Positions 35,543 to 48,152 of a stretch of 64,000 nt of DNA are shown here, piece by piece (within the stretch, counting starts at the first letter, position 1; every line of letters starts with the position of its first letter). The notes beneath the pieces were generated by a model. That model saw nothing but the letters and a program-made list of their open reading frames with translations. It was not told the origin of the DNA and did no database searches. The DNA is from Acestrorhynchus altus (taxonomy: Eukaryota; Chordata; Actinopteri; Characiformes; Acestrorhynchidae). Made by a program: the position numbers and the translations under genes. The DNA lies in NCBI GenBank assembly GCA_034509495.1, contig JAVGWO010000026.1, positions 1,925,409 to 1,989,408 on the forward strand, given 5' to 3'.

Positions 35543-38500
35543 ATACACGCACGCACGCAGACACACACCACACTTTTGTCTGCATGCATGCGTGTGCCTG
35601 TGTAGAATGAAGTTTTCTCTCTGTGGGTTAAATAGTTCCCCATTTTCTAATTCCGACTCATCTGCTTGTTGTCAAGTTGTTTAGTTTTATCTCACCATTC
35701 ACTGCATTTTTAAAATCTCTGCTGCTTTGTACAATCAGTGAATTTACTTGAACTTGCCGTTTTTATGTTTGCTGTATTTATGGGCACAAATGAGCAGAAG
35801 TAAAAAATTACTCAAAACAAAAACAGAAGGAATTTATAAGAAGTGTTACATATGCGTGCGGGCAGGCAGCTCTGGCCCTCTGTATCTTTTCCGTGAGGGA
35901 GCAGTTAGCTGAGCCCAGTGCGTGTGGTTTTTGTCTACAGCATATGAAGTCACATGCTGCCGCGGCTTCCCCTTCGCATGCAAGCAATGTGTGTGTGCAG
36001 GGGCAAAGCCACAGAGCTGATCCTAGGGAGTGATAGGCGACTTGCATGGGATCACATGGTTTCGCCAAAAGACTTTTACGGCACAATCAAAGAAAATTTA
36101 CCTCTGTGCATTTTCAAGGAGGCTTAAAGGTAGTATTTTGAACATAGTCTGATTTCTGTGTTTGGATGTGTTTCCTATTTATTTGGTGCATCCAGTCTTT
36201 CACATGAACGAAACCTGCCCAAACATCCGGTGTCTGGCCACAAAAAATAAAGTTAAACCTTAGAGAAACAGTTTTATATAGTAGTTCTAATATATAGACG
36301 TGGATTTGTGATGCTTAAGTTTAAAATAAAACAAAGGCCTGTCATTTTAAAATGTAGTTTAGCTGTAATTGGTGCTGTCTGTTTAGTTTTCAGAAAAGCT
36401 GGATTGCTGGATTGTCTCATGCATGTCATCATGTGCAGTTCTGTTCCGTTTATGTTAACACGAGTTGATTTATTTTGTGTTCACTATTGCAACATACAAG
36501 AGCTACATTTTGCCTTCATGCATTTAACAGTTGATTTAATTGTTCATGTTTGAGGAATGTTCTTGTATTGTAAAGTAAAGTTTGGTGGGGTCTGTAGTAC
36601 ATCTTTAACGTCCAGACATGGAAACTTCACTTCAAAATTAAAACTGTAGTTAAATAAGTGTGTGCAGTTCAGAATGTTTGTCACCATTGCTGTTTTGTTT
36701 CTCTGTTTTGTTTTATTACTTGGTTCTCGTTGTAGTATTTATATGTAATATATTATTTCAAAAGACTGTACTTTTATATGTTATACATGTTATACATACC
36801 TTTTTTTTCAGGATTGTTTTAATGTGCTCTGGATAGGCTGGATAATAAACAGTAGAAACGGCCAAGTTTCCTAGCCTCAAAATCTAAAATCTTATTCAAA
36901 TATGAGGTTTGGAACGACCAAGGGTAGTAGCAGAGAAAATATACATCCTAACAAGTCAGTGGAACTTACTTGCTAGGACTCTTAAAGGTGACCCTTTTGC
37001 TTATATCTGTGATGCATACAGATATCCCATAAGGCCGTTTGTTGATGCATCTTCCACCAAGGAAAAGGTTAATCAGTTAGTTAATCAGACAGACAGCCTC
37101 TCTTACTCATTTCACATGAAGATCTACTGATTTCCTGTTTTAATAGTAAAACATGTATTTTTTTTTCCCTAATTTTAGACTCTTAACACCAAAGAGGAGG
37201 TAAGCCTGCTGGGCTACTCTTTTGGCAGAAGTGATATTTTCTTTTTTGTTGTTGTTTTTTTGTACATCATGCAGTTATATGAATATCCATTTACCAACTC
37301 AGACCGTACGTAGTGTATAGTCTGGTTTACAGGGTTTGGACCTCATGAATCAGTACCAGTGGAGCTTGGGAGAACCCCTTAAAATGAGTGGGTTAAGAAG
37401 TAAAATGTAACTGTTAGCATGTTTGATGTATTTCCTTACACATACCCCACAAATGTCAGTCAATGCTGACGCACCAGGTTTGTCCAATTTGAGAGATAAC
37501 TGGAGAGAGAGCCAACAAAACTACCCTTAATCCTACTGAATGCAAATTTATTTGCGAAAGCTTTACAGTTTGCATTTGACCAAGTGCTTCAAACCATGTA
37601 GTATTAATACGCATACCATTTCACTCCTGTAGACGTGTTGCAAAGTGTCTTGCTGTTAAGTCGGGTAATTACAAAGTTGAAGCAAAATGTATTACCTTGT
37701 TTCTTTGCCTGTGATGTCACCAGTGACATTATGCAAACTGTTTCAAACGTAAGAAATGAGACTGTTTGTGGATGGCTGGGCGGTCGTGTTTGCGGTGATA
37801 CAATTGGCATGAAGGCTTCCAACATGCGACATTCTATTCAACAATTCAAACCTTAAAGTGAAAACGTCTTTGTGTAGCTTTCTCACAGAAGCTTTTAGCA
37901 GAACAATCATTTTCCTGAGCACATACCTACCACTCATGCACATAGGACAGGTCATACAGTGTATCGGGGATATCCGATGACATAGGCTGCAGGAGGATGA
38001 CATCATTTTTCTCCAGGAATTGATCAGAGCTGCGTCTCCCGAGAGAATGGGTGGCGTTCCTCAGAGTTCAATATTTGGTCCATTACAGAGGTTAATATTG
38101 AGGGGGCTGGCTTGTAATGTTCTAATATGGCCTGTGTTTTAAATTTGTGTTCGAAACTTGATCTATTTACAATCAGAGACTTCAGAATTGTTTGCATTGC
38201 AGTGGACATTGGAGCTTGATGAGGTCCGGCCTGTCCTTCTGTGGGCTGTGTTAGTGTAGGCTAGTCCAGTAAGGGTTACTGTTATGCTGTGACTCTTGCA
38301 CCTCTCTATCTCACCCCCTCCCTCTCTCCATCCCTCTCTCCCTCCCTCCTTGTCTCTTCCATGTCTCAGGGGGCCCCATGCTTTCCATAACAAAGGACTG
38401 TCTAACTCGAGCGTGCGGAGGACATTTGTGTGGCAAGGGGAAGCTGCCCCCACCATTGCTGTGTCTCTGTGTCCCTTCAAGCACTCTGACGTGTCAGGTG

Positions 38501-38898
38501 TCACTGACATCTGTGCAAATGGAGCGTTTCATGCGTGTGCGTCCTTGAGCCTATTCAGCAGACTGTGCATCTTCAGCACCTTTCATTGTTCTTGAGAACA
38601 ACATCAGTCGTTCTGTGGCATTTGAACATGTTTTAATTTTGATCAGAAGCTCAGGAGCTCTGTGTTGTGCTGGGGTAGCGTTGCTTTAGCATTTGTGAAA
38701 GCTCTCACATCAAGCGAGCTGTTATTAAGTGTACTTATGCAGGGCTGTTTTTAGTTAGTCAACTGAAGTAATTGGAACACTGATCTTGTAACATTTGACA
38801 CGAAATCAGAATTCTTTGCTCATGAGCTAAGAGGTTTTAGATTCTCTTCACTCTCGCTCTCTTTCTCAAAGTCTTTTTTTGCCTCTATTGCTCTCTCA

Positions 38899-38930
<32 letters not shown>

Positions 38931-41900
38931 GCAATGCTCGTTCCTGTCCTTTCGCCCTCTTCATTACCCCCCACCCCTACACACTTTTTTTTTCCTGTCT
39001 TTTTTTCTTTCTTTCTTAAAGACCCCCAGCTGTTGAGCTGTTGAGGTTCTTGGCCATGGCGTTCGTATGCTCTCTGCAAGCAACACATACTTCTGCTCAC
39101 CAGAGAATTGGCTAATCAAAGCTGGGCCTGTGTTTCGAGTCAAGCTCTTGAGGTTTAGGCTATAAAGCACATGGAGCCTTTCTGCAGGCTCTCTTTCTCT
39201 TTAAACAGACATGCTGGACAGCACGAGACCGCACATCTTATTCTCTCTTATACAGACCAAACGAACTGGATATCTTTTGAAAGCTGTAGGCCAAGCGCAC
39301 AGACGCTCACAGCTGTGATGAACTGCTTTAAAGTGTCGTCTGCTCTAAGATTTAATAATGATAACATCAGTCAGCATGTGTTTAAAAGCTAGCATTGATT
39401 GTAAGCTTGTGTTTTTTTTTTTATTATTGTTGCATGAATGATAAAATCAGGTCACACCTCGAAATACCTTTGTCTTGGTTAAAAGCAGATCAAAACACTG
39501 ATGACCGTGTTGGAATTCCATGCGAAGAAAACTGAAAAACAGCTTCAGGAATCCATAGAAGGAAATCTGCAAGATGATGTGCTGATCTACGGCTGAGCCT
39601 TAGTTGAGCTTTTGTTATGCTATTGATTTCAGATGTAACTAATGTAGAGTATAATGCAGAGTATTGTATTGGTGTGTGCAATATGTGTTTGAAGTGTAGT
39701 AAAAACTAAACAAACAAACCCACAACGAGGACAGACCATCCCGCCTTTGAAAAAAGTACTTCCTCTTTACCCTGAAATTGAGAACAGGGAGGAAAAGCAC
39801 ACTGATCTTATGTGTATCTTAACTTCAGGAGTGTTCATTAGGTGCTCGTACATTCAAAATATATATTGCACTGTTATTGAGATGAAAGCTGTTATAAACT
39901 GAAAATGGATTACAGATTCTGTCTTTGAAACTGAAACAACTGAACCAGTGTAAAGACTTTTAAAGTTTCAAAACTGACAAATCGGTTCCATGTCTGCACT
40001 CCATATACGATCAATAAGCCACATCAATAGGCAGTTTCTGTTCATTGTTCTTGTATTGTAACAAAAATGACTAATTTACTTATGTTCATCTAATCGGCAA
40101 ATAATTGGTTTGCTCCGCCCACTCATGCTGAATTTCATTGGACACAGAATAGGACCAGTAGAGAGGTCATTTACACGTCAACAACCTGTAGAATAGAAGA
40201 TGATTTAACACAGATTTTCAAGCACTTTTTCAAGAGTTTCAGCTTCATCATATCCTACACAATCAATTTTATGAACTGTTACATCCCCAGGTTTTGTGTA
40301 ATTGCACTTCTTTACATCACATTTTGACTTTTCAAAATTGGCAGCTGTTACATTTGAAAGAGTATTGTCTTTACTTTAGTTTGAAATACAGTTAAATGTT
40401 CTATGAAGAAACATTTTGCGTAGAAAATGAAAGCGTAATTTGTTATTGGTCCACGTTGCGTCGATACCGGTGTCCATTTTATTGAGTTTGGAGCATATTG
40501 ACCCTTAAAATCGGCTTGTATTCTGAACTCACAGAACATCTGAAAAATGCGTGCAACAAGGTCAGTAACAAGCATGTGGAGGTGGGCTTAGTGAGGAACT
40601 CACTAAGATTTTGAGACTGTTTCACTTTGCGAGTTGCAGTTGTGATCAGTGGCGGTTTCAGCATCTAGAGTAGCACTCCCCACCACTCCATAATGGAGGG
40701 GAAAATCCCCTCTATTTTATTATCAGTTGAGGTGGAGTTACAGGCAGAGAGCTCTGTTTTTTTTGTTTTTTTTTAATCCATATTGTGGTGCACTGGGAGT
40801 GTTGGAACATCAAAGCTGACTTACAGGCCAGGTTATAGACTTTACTGTTGTTATTATTTTACAAATCATATTGTTTTATAGAAATGCAACAAGGAATATG
40901 GATGAAAATGTTTGTAGATTGGTCTTTAAAGTGTGTCAACTCTAAACCTGTTTGAGGTAAATTAAGTGATTTGTCAAAAAAAAAAAAAAAGCCAACATAT
41001 CAGTGTTGCTGTTGAAAACCTGGCTCCCACTGGCTGATATGCTGACAAATAAAACAGAAAAGCCTGTAACTGTCTGCTTTCTAAACCGATCACACCTCAC
41101 ACTTGAAATCGAGCCCCTTACATGTATTTTTCAGATGCGCTGAGAGGGTGGGTGGCCTGCTGATATTGATGGTGGATTTAATCTTCAGGGGTTGCGAGTC
41201 TTGCCTTTCATCATCAGTTTAGTAGTCTCTTACCACACAGTCACCACTGTTCCACTGTTTTCCATGTTGTAATTTGACCTTTCCTGTGAAGTTCACTAAC
41301 TTTGTTGATGTCTGTTTTTCTCTTTCTTTTTCCTTGTCTTTCCCTCCAGAGAAGCAATGCGGAACTATCTAAAGGAGCGAGGAGACCAAACCGTTCTGAT
41401 CCTGCATGCTAAGGTTGCACAGAAATCCTACGGCAATGAAAAAAGGTAAATGTGCAGCTGTGAGGGATCCGGGCTGGGACAAAGGTGCGAGCGTGAATTT
41501 CAGGCAGGATTGTTTGCGACATGCTTTTTGACCTCTCGCGCTGTCAGCTTCCCCTACGAGGAAGTGGAGAAAATTAGGTTTTCTTTGCCCAAGGGATGTT
41601 TGTAGAGAGGGAGATGAAGAGGCCTTGAGAGTATGGAGAGATGGGATGAGAACAGAGGAGAGGGAGACTGAAGCGAGGTAGCATAGGAGAAGGAAAGGAA
41701 GTGTTTGGTGGGGGAGGAGAAGGAGAGGTGTGGAGAGATTGATCATAGAGGAGTTAGTGTCTGGGGAGCTTGTGTTGTGGTTCCTTCTTGGCTGGCTTCT
41801 CTTGGCTGCGGATGTGTTTCCCTTGTGATCACACCAGAAGTGCCTCAGTGTTAATCCAGAATTCACAGCCAGGCCTAACACACAACTGAGAGAGAGAGAG

Positions 41901-44900
41901 AGAGAGAGAGAAAAGAAAGAGGATGGACCAAACTGTTAAACGTTTTGGTTAGATGTTGACCATGGAATTAGTAACACACAGAATTAAAAGAGGCATTAGA
42001 TGGTGGTTAGATTATCTGCTGCAAGTGAAGACTTTGAGTGCATTGTTCCTCTCCTCTTTAACCTTTTGAACCCCATCTCAGTGACTAGAATAGTTATGAG
42101 AAGTTAAAGTGAATGCGTATGGGCACGAGAGTGTGCGTGAGGAGTCACTTTATCGGAACTCAAACTGCTTTTTAAGAGGTTCTTCAAGGGTTCTTTATAG
42201 GTTTTATATATTAATGCTTCATTTAACTATAGCTACCTCCACAATGGTTATTGACCTTATTTTTATTTTTATTCTGTATAAACTTTGTGGGCAGAACCTG
42301 TTTAATATAGTCCTTTAAAAACATTTTGAATGAAACCAATATGGTGCTGATATCTAAAGCTGGGTATCATCTCTAATTTCCCAGATTGATTACATTCTGA
42401 TTCACAAGGTCTCAGTTTGATTTGATTTCCAGATTTGATTTGATTCAGTATCAATTCACAATCACCATCTTCCTCCGGATCAAATAAACTCTAAATTGAG
42501 CTCTTCTGTCTCACCAGTTTTCTCCAGACCGAGGTGCTGCTGTGCTCTGTGTGCTTTTTAACTGCAGCTGAGCATCATTACAGTTTGTCTGGAAGCTCTG
42601 AGCTCTGTGTAAAAACAATCCTAGGAATCCTCTAGTAAGAGCTGTCAGATTAACATGCTGTTATTATATGAAAATCTGAATTTGTTAATAGGTGGGCCAT
42701 CAAGGCTTGCATTCTGACTCACAGACTGAATCGTGCCTTTTGAATCTCACACAATTTAAAAATATATTTGGTGTCACCTTTTAATAAAAGTACACCGCTC
42801 AAGGTTTTGGGGTTGCGTTTCTGTTCTCACAAGTCGTGTCACAAGTTGGTTTTCTTAATAATAGCCTCATAATATTACTGATATATGTACTGATAGGTTG
42901 ACTTGGTGGTTTCATATTAGATGTTTTATTTATTTGGGACATTTAACAATATTCAAATTTCAATATCTAAATATAGTTCATAAGTAAAAGTTCATTGATT
43001 ATACAATTTCATTATCAATGACAGAAAAATGAAAATGACACTAATATTTTTTAATGCAATTATTTATGGAACAATATATCGTCCAAACAAAAATAGTTAT
43101 TGTGACGGGTTTAATATGAACAGAAAAGGTTGGATTGGATTTTGGGGGTTGATATTCAGTTTTTAATGAATGTGGATATTCACCAGTACTTCAAAATTGC
43201 GATCTCAGAAAAGATGAAAGGGTGCTGTCTCTAAAACAGCAACGCAAGGAGTTCAGTGGTATTATAGAATGTATTTGTTCTATAGTGTAGAATCATTCAT
43301 TTAAAACGTGTTTGACATTAATATGTTGGTGAAGCACTCTAGAACTGGCACACTAGAAATCTTTTTAGTACAATGAACTTCAGCCTCTTTAACCTGCTGT
43401 GAAAAATGTCAGAAATGGAGATAAACTTAGACCTTGTCTAAATTCAGATTTCAAAAGAATGAGGAGAGTTTAGGATGAACCCGTCCCTCCACACTGAGCC
43501 CAGCAGCCCAGTTCTGAGCACTCTGTTGCTCTTAGGATGTGAAACCAGACACTAACAGCTAAGCAGCAGCTTACAGTACGGGTCATTTCCCTTTTCACCA
43601 AAGAAGTCTGAAATGTGTTGGAATAAACTCCTCTGTCAAAGACTCTGACATTATGACTCATTAATGATTTGTTTACTTCGTTTTCCTTTTGCATGCATGA
43701 GGAGGGTTTCGGACTGACTAAGCTGCATGTGGGTTTACTGCACTTGGACTTGAAACCAGTCTCATCACTGTTGATTTCCCCCTTTTTTATCAGCAAGTGA
43801 GACTTTTCTTCTCTTATGTTGTGCACAAAGTGATGGTAGGATTCCCCCACCCCACATCTGTCCACAGTCTCACTCCCTCCCTCAGCATCTAGTCATGTGA
43901 TGGCTGTGTGCACTGCACATGGCTGTATTAGCATATGATTTTAATTACGGAATACCAATTTTCATTTTTCTGTCGTTTATTGGTCTGGGTATTAGTAGAT
44001 CACAGCATGGCTCTGATTGATCAGTGAAATGAGTTTGTTGAAGCTGGCGGATGAGAGATGGCTTACAGAATTGAGACGGGATGATTTATGGTGGAATATT
44101 CTGCTTTGTGTATTTTGGATGGATTCATTAGCTTGACTAGGACATGGTGTGTTTTGTCAAAGTGATCATTGGAACATCACAGCGGTATTAGAGTGTATGC
44201 TGCCCTCTAGTGGATTTGGGATGTAAGTGGAATAGGATCTGATGAGTCAATCGTATTAGCCTGTGAATGAGCAGCCTTTTTAAAGGGCTATTTTACTAAT
44301 AAGAGATTTCAATTCTAGCCTGTTTATTTTAATGTTATTATCTGATTGGTAAATGATTCTAATTTGTACTTAAATATTCTTTAAATGAAAGTATGAACAC
44401 TAACTTTTTTTTTTTTTTGAGATGCACTAGTATGCTTGTGTCACCTGCTTATTCATTATTTCTTCCAAAATCAAGGGTATTGAAAGAGTATTCTGCTTTT
44501 GTTGCCATAACTGTCCAGGGAAGTCTTTCTACTAAATGTTATAATCATGAAGGAGGAGGAGGAGGAATAATAGTAGTAGTAACAATAAAAATATATAAAA
44601 ACATACAGACAAAAAACATTTTTCCAAGAGTGTACCTCTGTTTATGCATAGTCAAGTCACATTATGACCACCTCCTTGTTTCTACAATTTGTACACATTT
44701 TAGTAGACTCCACTTACCATACAGGTACACTTTGTAGTTTTATAATTACAGACTGTAGTCCATGTGTTCTCTGCATACATCGATAGCCTCCTTTCACCCT
44801 GTTTATAAATAATCCCGACTCTGCAGGACCTCTGCAGTGACACTGACATGGTGCTAGTGTGTGTTGGGCTGCCATGAGTGGATAAGACACAGTAGTGCTG

Positions 44901-47900
44901 CTTGAGTGTTTTAACATTGTGTCTACTCATTGTCCACTTCATTAGGCAAACTTGTCAAGTTACCTAGCTCATCTGTTTCTCCAGCTTGTGTTGGTCATCT
45001 TCTAGTCCTTCGTCAGTGCTCAAGGGACGCAGCCCACAGGTCGCTGTTGGCTGGATATTTCTGATTGGTGAACAATTCTCAGTCCAGCAGTGACAATGAA
45101 GGGTTTCCAGTAGCACTGGTATGTCCGATATGGTTTTGTATGATCCACTCATACCAGTGCGACCCACACTAACCTGCCACTACATCAAAGTCACTGCAGT
45201 CCCGTGAATGATCTGCTACACAAATAATACCTGCTCTATGGTGGTCCTGTGGGGTCAGGTTGAAAAGAGGCTAACAAAGTATGCAGAGAAGCCCATGGAC
45301 TACAGTCAGTAATTATAGAACGACAAAGTGCTTCTGTATGGTAAGATGATTTTACTGAAATGTGTATGGAGTGCAGTAGTGACAAGATGGTCATCATAAT
45401 GTATAATATCTTACTTTATGAAAGATTATAGAAGGTCTATAACTCTCCCTGTTCTATATGTGTGTGCATGCATGTAGGTTCTTCTGCCCTCCTCCATGTG
45501 TATATCTGATGGGCTGTGGCTGGAAGAAGAAAAGGGAACAAATGGAGAGAGATGGCTGCTCAGAGCAGGAGTCTCAGCCCTGCGCCTTCATTGGCATTGG
45601 CAACAGTGACCAGGAAATGCAACAGCTTAACCTAGAGGGAAAGGTAATGCAGGCACACAAGCCAAGGTTTATTTTTTTATGGTGAAACTGTATTAAAGTT
45701 CTATCTTTATGGCACTTTTGTGCTACATATGGAATTTATGGATTATAGCAATAATAATGGTAATTGTTAAACTGCATTTAACAATCACCTGATAGAACTT
45801 GATTGACTCACAAGCCCTCCTTCTGACAGTCATCTAATGAACTGGACAGGGAAACAAAGGAGCCCCCTCCATATCCCTACAACTCCTCCCTTTCCACCCC
45901 ATTCAGATTACTATCATTATATCACCTAAAGCCCACATACCTCCTGCAACTCAGTTAAGTCTTTTCAGAGTTTCTGGATTAACTCTGACCTGATCAACTC
46001 CATTTAACTCTGACCTGATCAACTCCTGAACACCATTTATATCCCAGTCTGTTAAAATAACACTTTGAGAGTTAAAATCAACTCAGAAATGTTTAACTCT
46101 CCAGTTTTTGCTGTGTATATTCAGCCAGACTGCTGTTAGACATACTGCATTTAGTACTGTGTGTGTGGAGGCACCATGATCAACACTAGGGCCAATGGTT
46201 TGTTGTTGTCATATTACACATCCAGAAGGACTGGTGTTGGGCTTCATTTTGTACAATACCAGATCACTTTTGGTCTTCATTACAGGGACGTAACATCGTT
46301 CGACAGCCCAACATTACGTCAATGAGGTCCTCTAACCAGTAGTCCTACCTTTTGTGAATGCACACTCTGGTGTGCTTTTCCAACAGAACGACACAAGTCC
46401 ACATAGTGCTGCTCTCTCGAGCTTGACTTGAAGACACGTACTATGGCATGGCCAGTCACATCACCAGACCTATCCCCGATTGAAATGTGTCGGAAGCTAT
46501 TGGCGTGCTATCAACACTCTGCCCCTACCGCAAATTCTGCAGGAACTGAATTAGACTATTTATGCAGCATGGAATAATTATCAGGACACCATTAACCAAG
46601 TTAAGGACACCATTAACTTCTGCAACTCCATTTTAAGATGTCTGCCATGTTGTATTATATCGGACGCCATACCAAGAGTAAAATAAATATTGCCCATATC
46701 AGTCTAAATCATTAATCCTTTATTGTTTCTGGTAGCCTTTATCTTTCTTCCAAATGGCATTTCAGTCTGACACTTTGTTTTGGGCGCAGTTATTTGTGCA
46801 GTCATTTTTTTGATGATTACTGCATCTCTTCTCTCATCTCATTCTGAAAGGCTCACTGTCACAGAGTGCTGAGCTGGCAGCTGCTTGCTAGTGACTATCT
46901 AGCATTTAGCTTGATAAACCAAGTTTGTTTTCATTGGGATGATAAGCTGGGTCATAGAGGGTCTATCACTGGGAAGTCTAGATAGGTAATCAGGCTGTAA
47001 CTGACAAAATTCCAATAGTTTTTCTTTGTATCTCAATCAATAATTCTGCATCATCTCCAACAGAACTATTGCACTGCCAAAACATTGTACATATCCGACT
47101 CGGACAAGCGCAAGCACTTCATGCTGTCGGTGCGCATGCTGTATGGCAACAGTGCCAACATCGGAGTCTTCCTCAGCAAACGTATCAAGGTCATCTCCAA
47201 GCCTTCCAAAAAGAAGCAGTCCCTCAAGAATGCTGACTGTAAGTATGGAGCATACACACATACTCATTTCTGAGCATACACACACGCATTCATATCTTTA
47301 ACTGATTGATAACTCTGTTGGTTGAGATTGTACAGGGTTGTGCAAGTGTTTGGTGTCACACAGTTTGGCTTCATCCTCCATGCCATAACTGTTTAAAAGC
47401 TTGATTAGAAATATGCACAATATGGACCAAAGTATTGTGACACCTGCTCATTCATTTCTTTCAAAATAAATGGTATTAAATGGTTTATCCTGCTTTTGTT
47501 GGAGAAACTCTTCTGTCCAGCGAAGACTATTCTCACTAGATTTTGAAGTAATGCTACATTTGATTGCATTCAGAGACAAGAGCATTAGTGAAGCCAGGAT
47601 GTTGGATGATCACCACTCCACCCCATTTCCAACTTCCCAACTCATTTCAAAAGTATTGAATGGAGCCCTTATAATCCAGAGCACATAGTTCTGCTGTTCC
47701 ACAAACCAGTGCAGCCCCCCTATAGCCCACAGCTGGTGCCAGTGGGTTTGTTGTCTGCTCCAGAGAGTCCCATTCTACTGGCAATACTTGTCTACATGGA
47801 CAAGACAAGCAGTGGGTGTTCATTTACACATCTGTGTCAACAATGGGTGTAACTTTAAGTAAGGGGTGTCCACAAACATTTGGACATTAGGACCACAAGG

Positions 47901-48107
47901 GGGAGACAACCAACATTTTTACTCATTTACAACCAACATTTTTACTCATTTACTGTAGGATTGTGAGTCGTAAGATACAACATGACTGAGTGCAGTCTTT
48001 GCTTTGCTGTGGTGCTCTTTAATCCTCCCAATATAACTCCACTTTAAAGTAACTCACTGTTAATATTTGATGACATCTAAAATTGCCAGGCTAACCTTTA
48101 ATGACTT

Positions 48108-48152
<45 letters not shown>

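Larger units (their letters stand above)
30484..41349 (+). other. rbpj intron 2 (about 10.9 kb)
   Basis: Phase 2, GTAAGC to CCAG. It contains the exon-flanking CA repeat, a degenerate mariner-like end at 30636-30790, a 26-bp minisatellite at 31138-31210, a pyrimidine-rich tract at 31570-31950, nested MITE/SINE copies at 33.2-33.9 kb, a SINE at 34.97-35.35 kb, CA repeats, and the candidate microexon. The stretches 31950-33200, 33930-34960, 35640-37170 and 37210-41330 hold no exon that I recognise. Confidence 0.9.

Noticed and set aside
35481..35570. CRISPR-like or satellite array
   Set aside because: It is a simple CA microsatellite. No repeat-spacer architecture exists anywhere in the window.
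41369..41881. 170-codon minus-strand open frame overlapping exon 3
   Set aside because: It is partly the antisense of a real coding exon and partly purine/pyrimidine-biased intron. No domain or conserved motif is visible.
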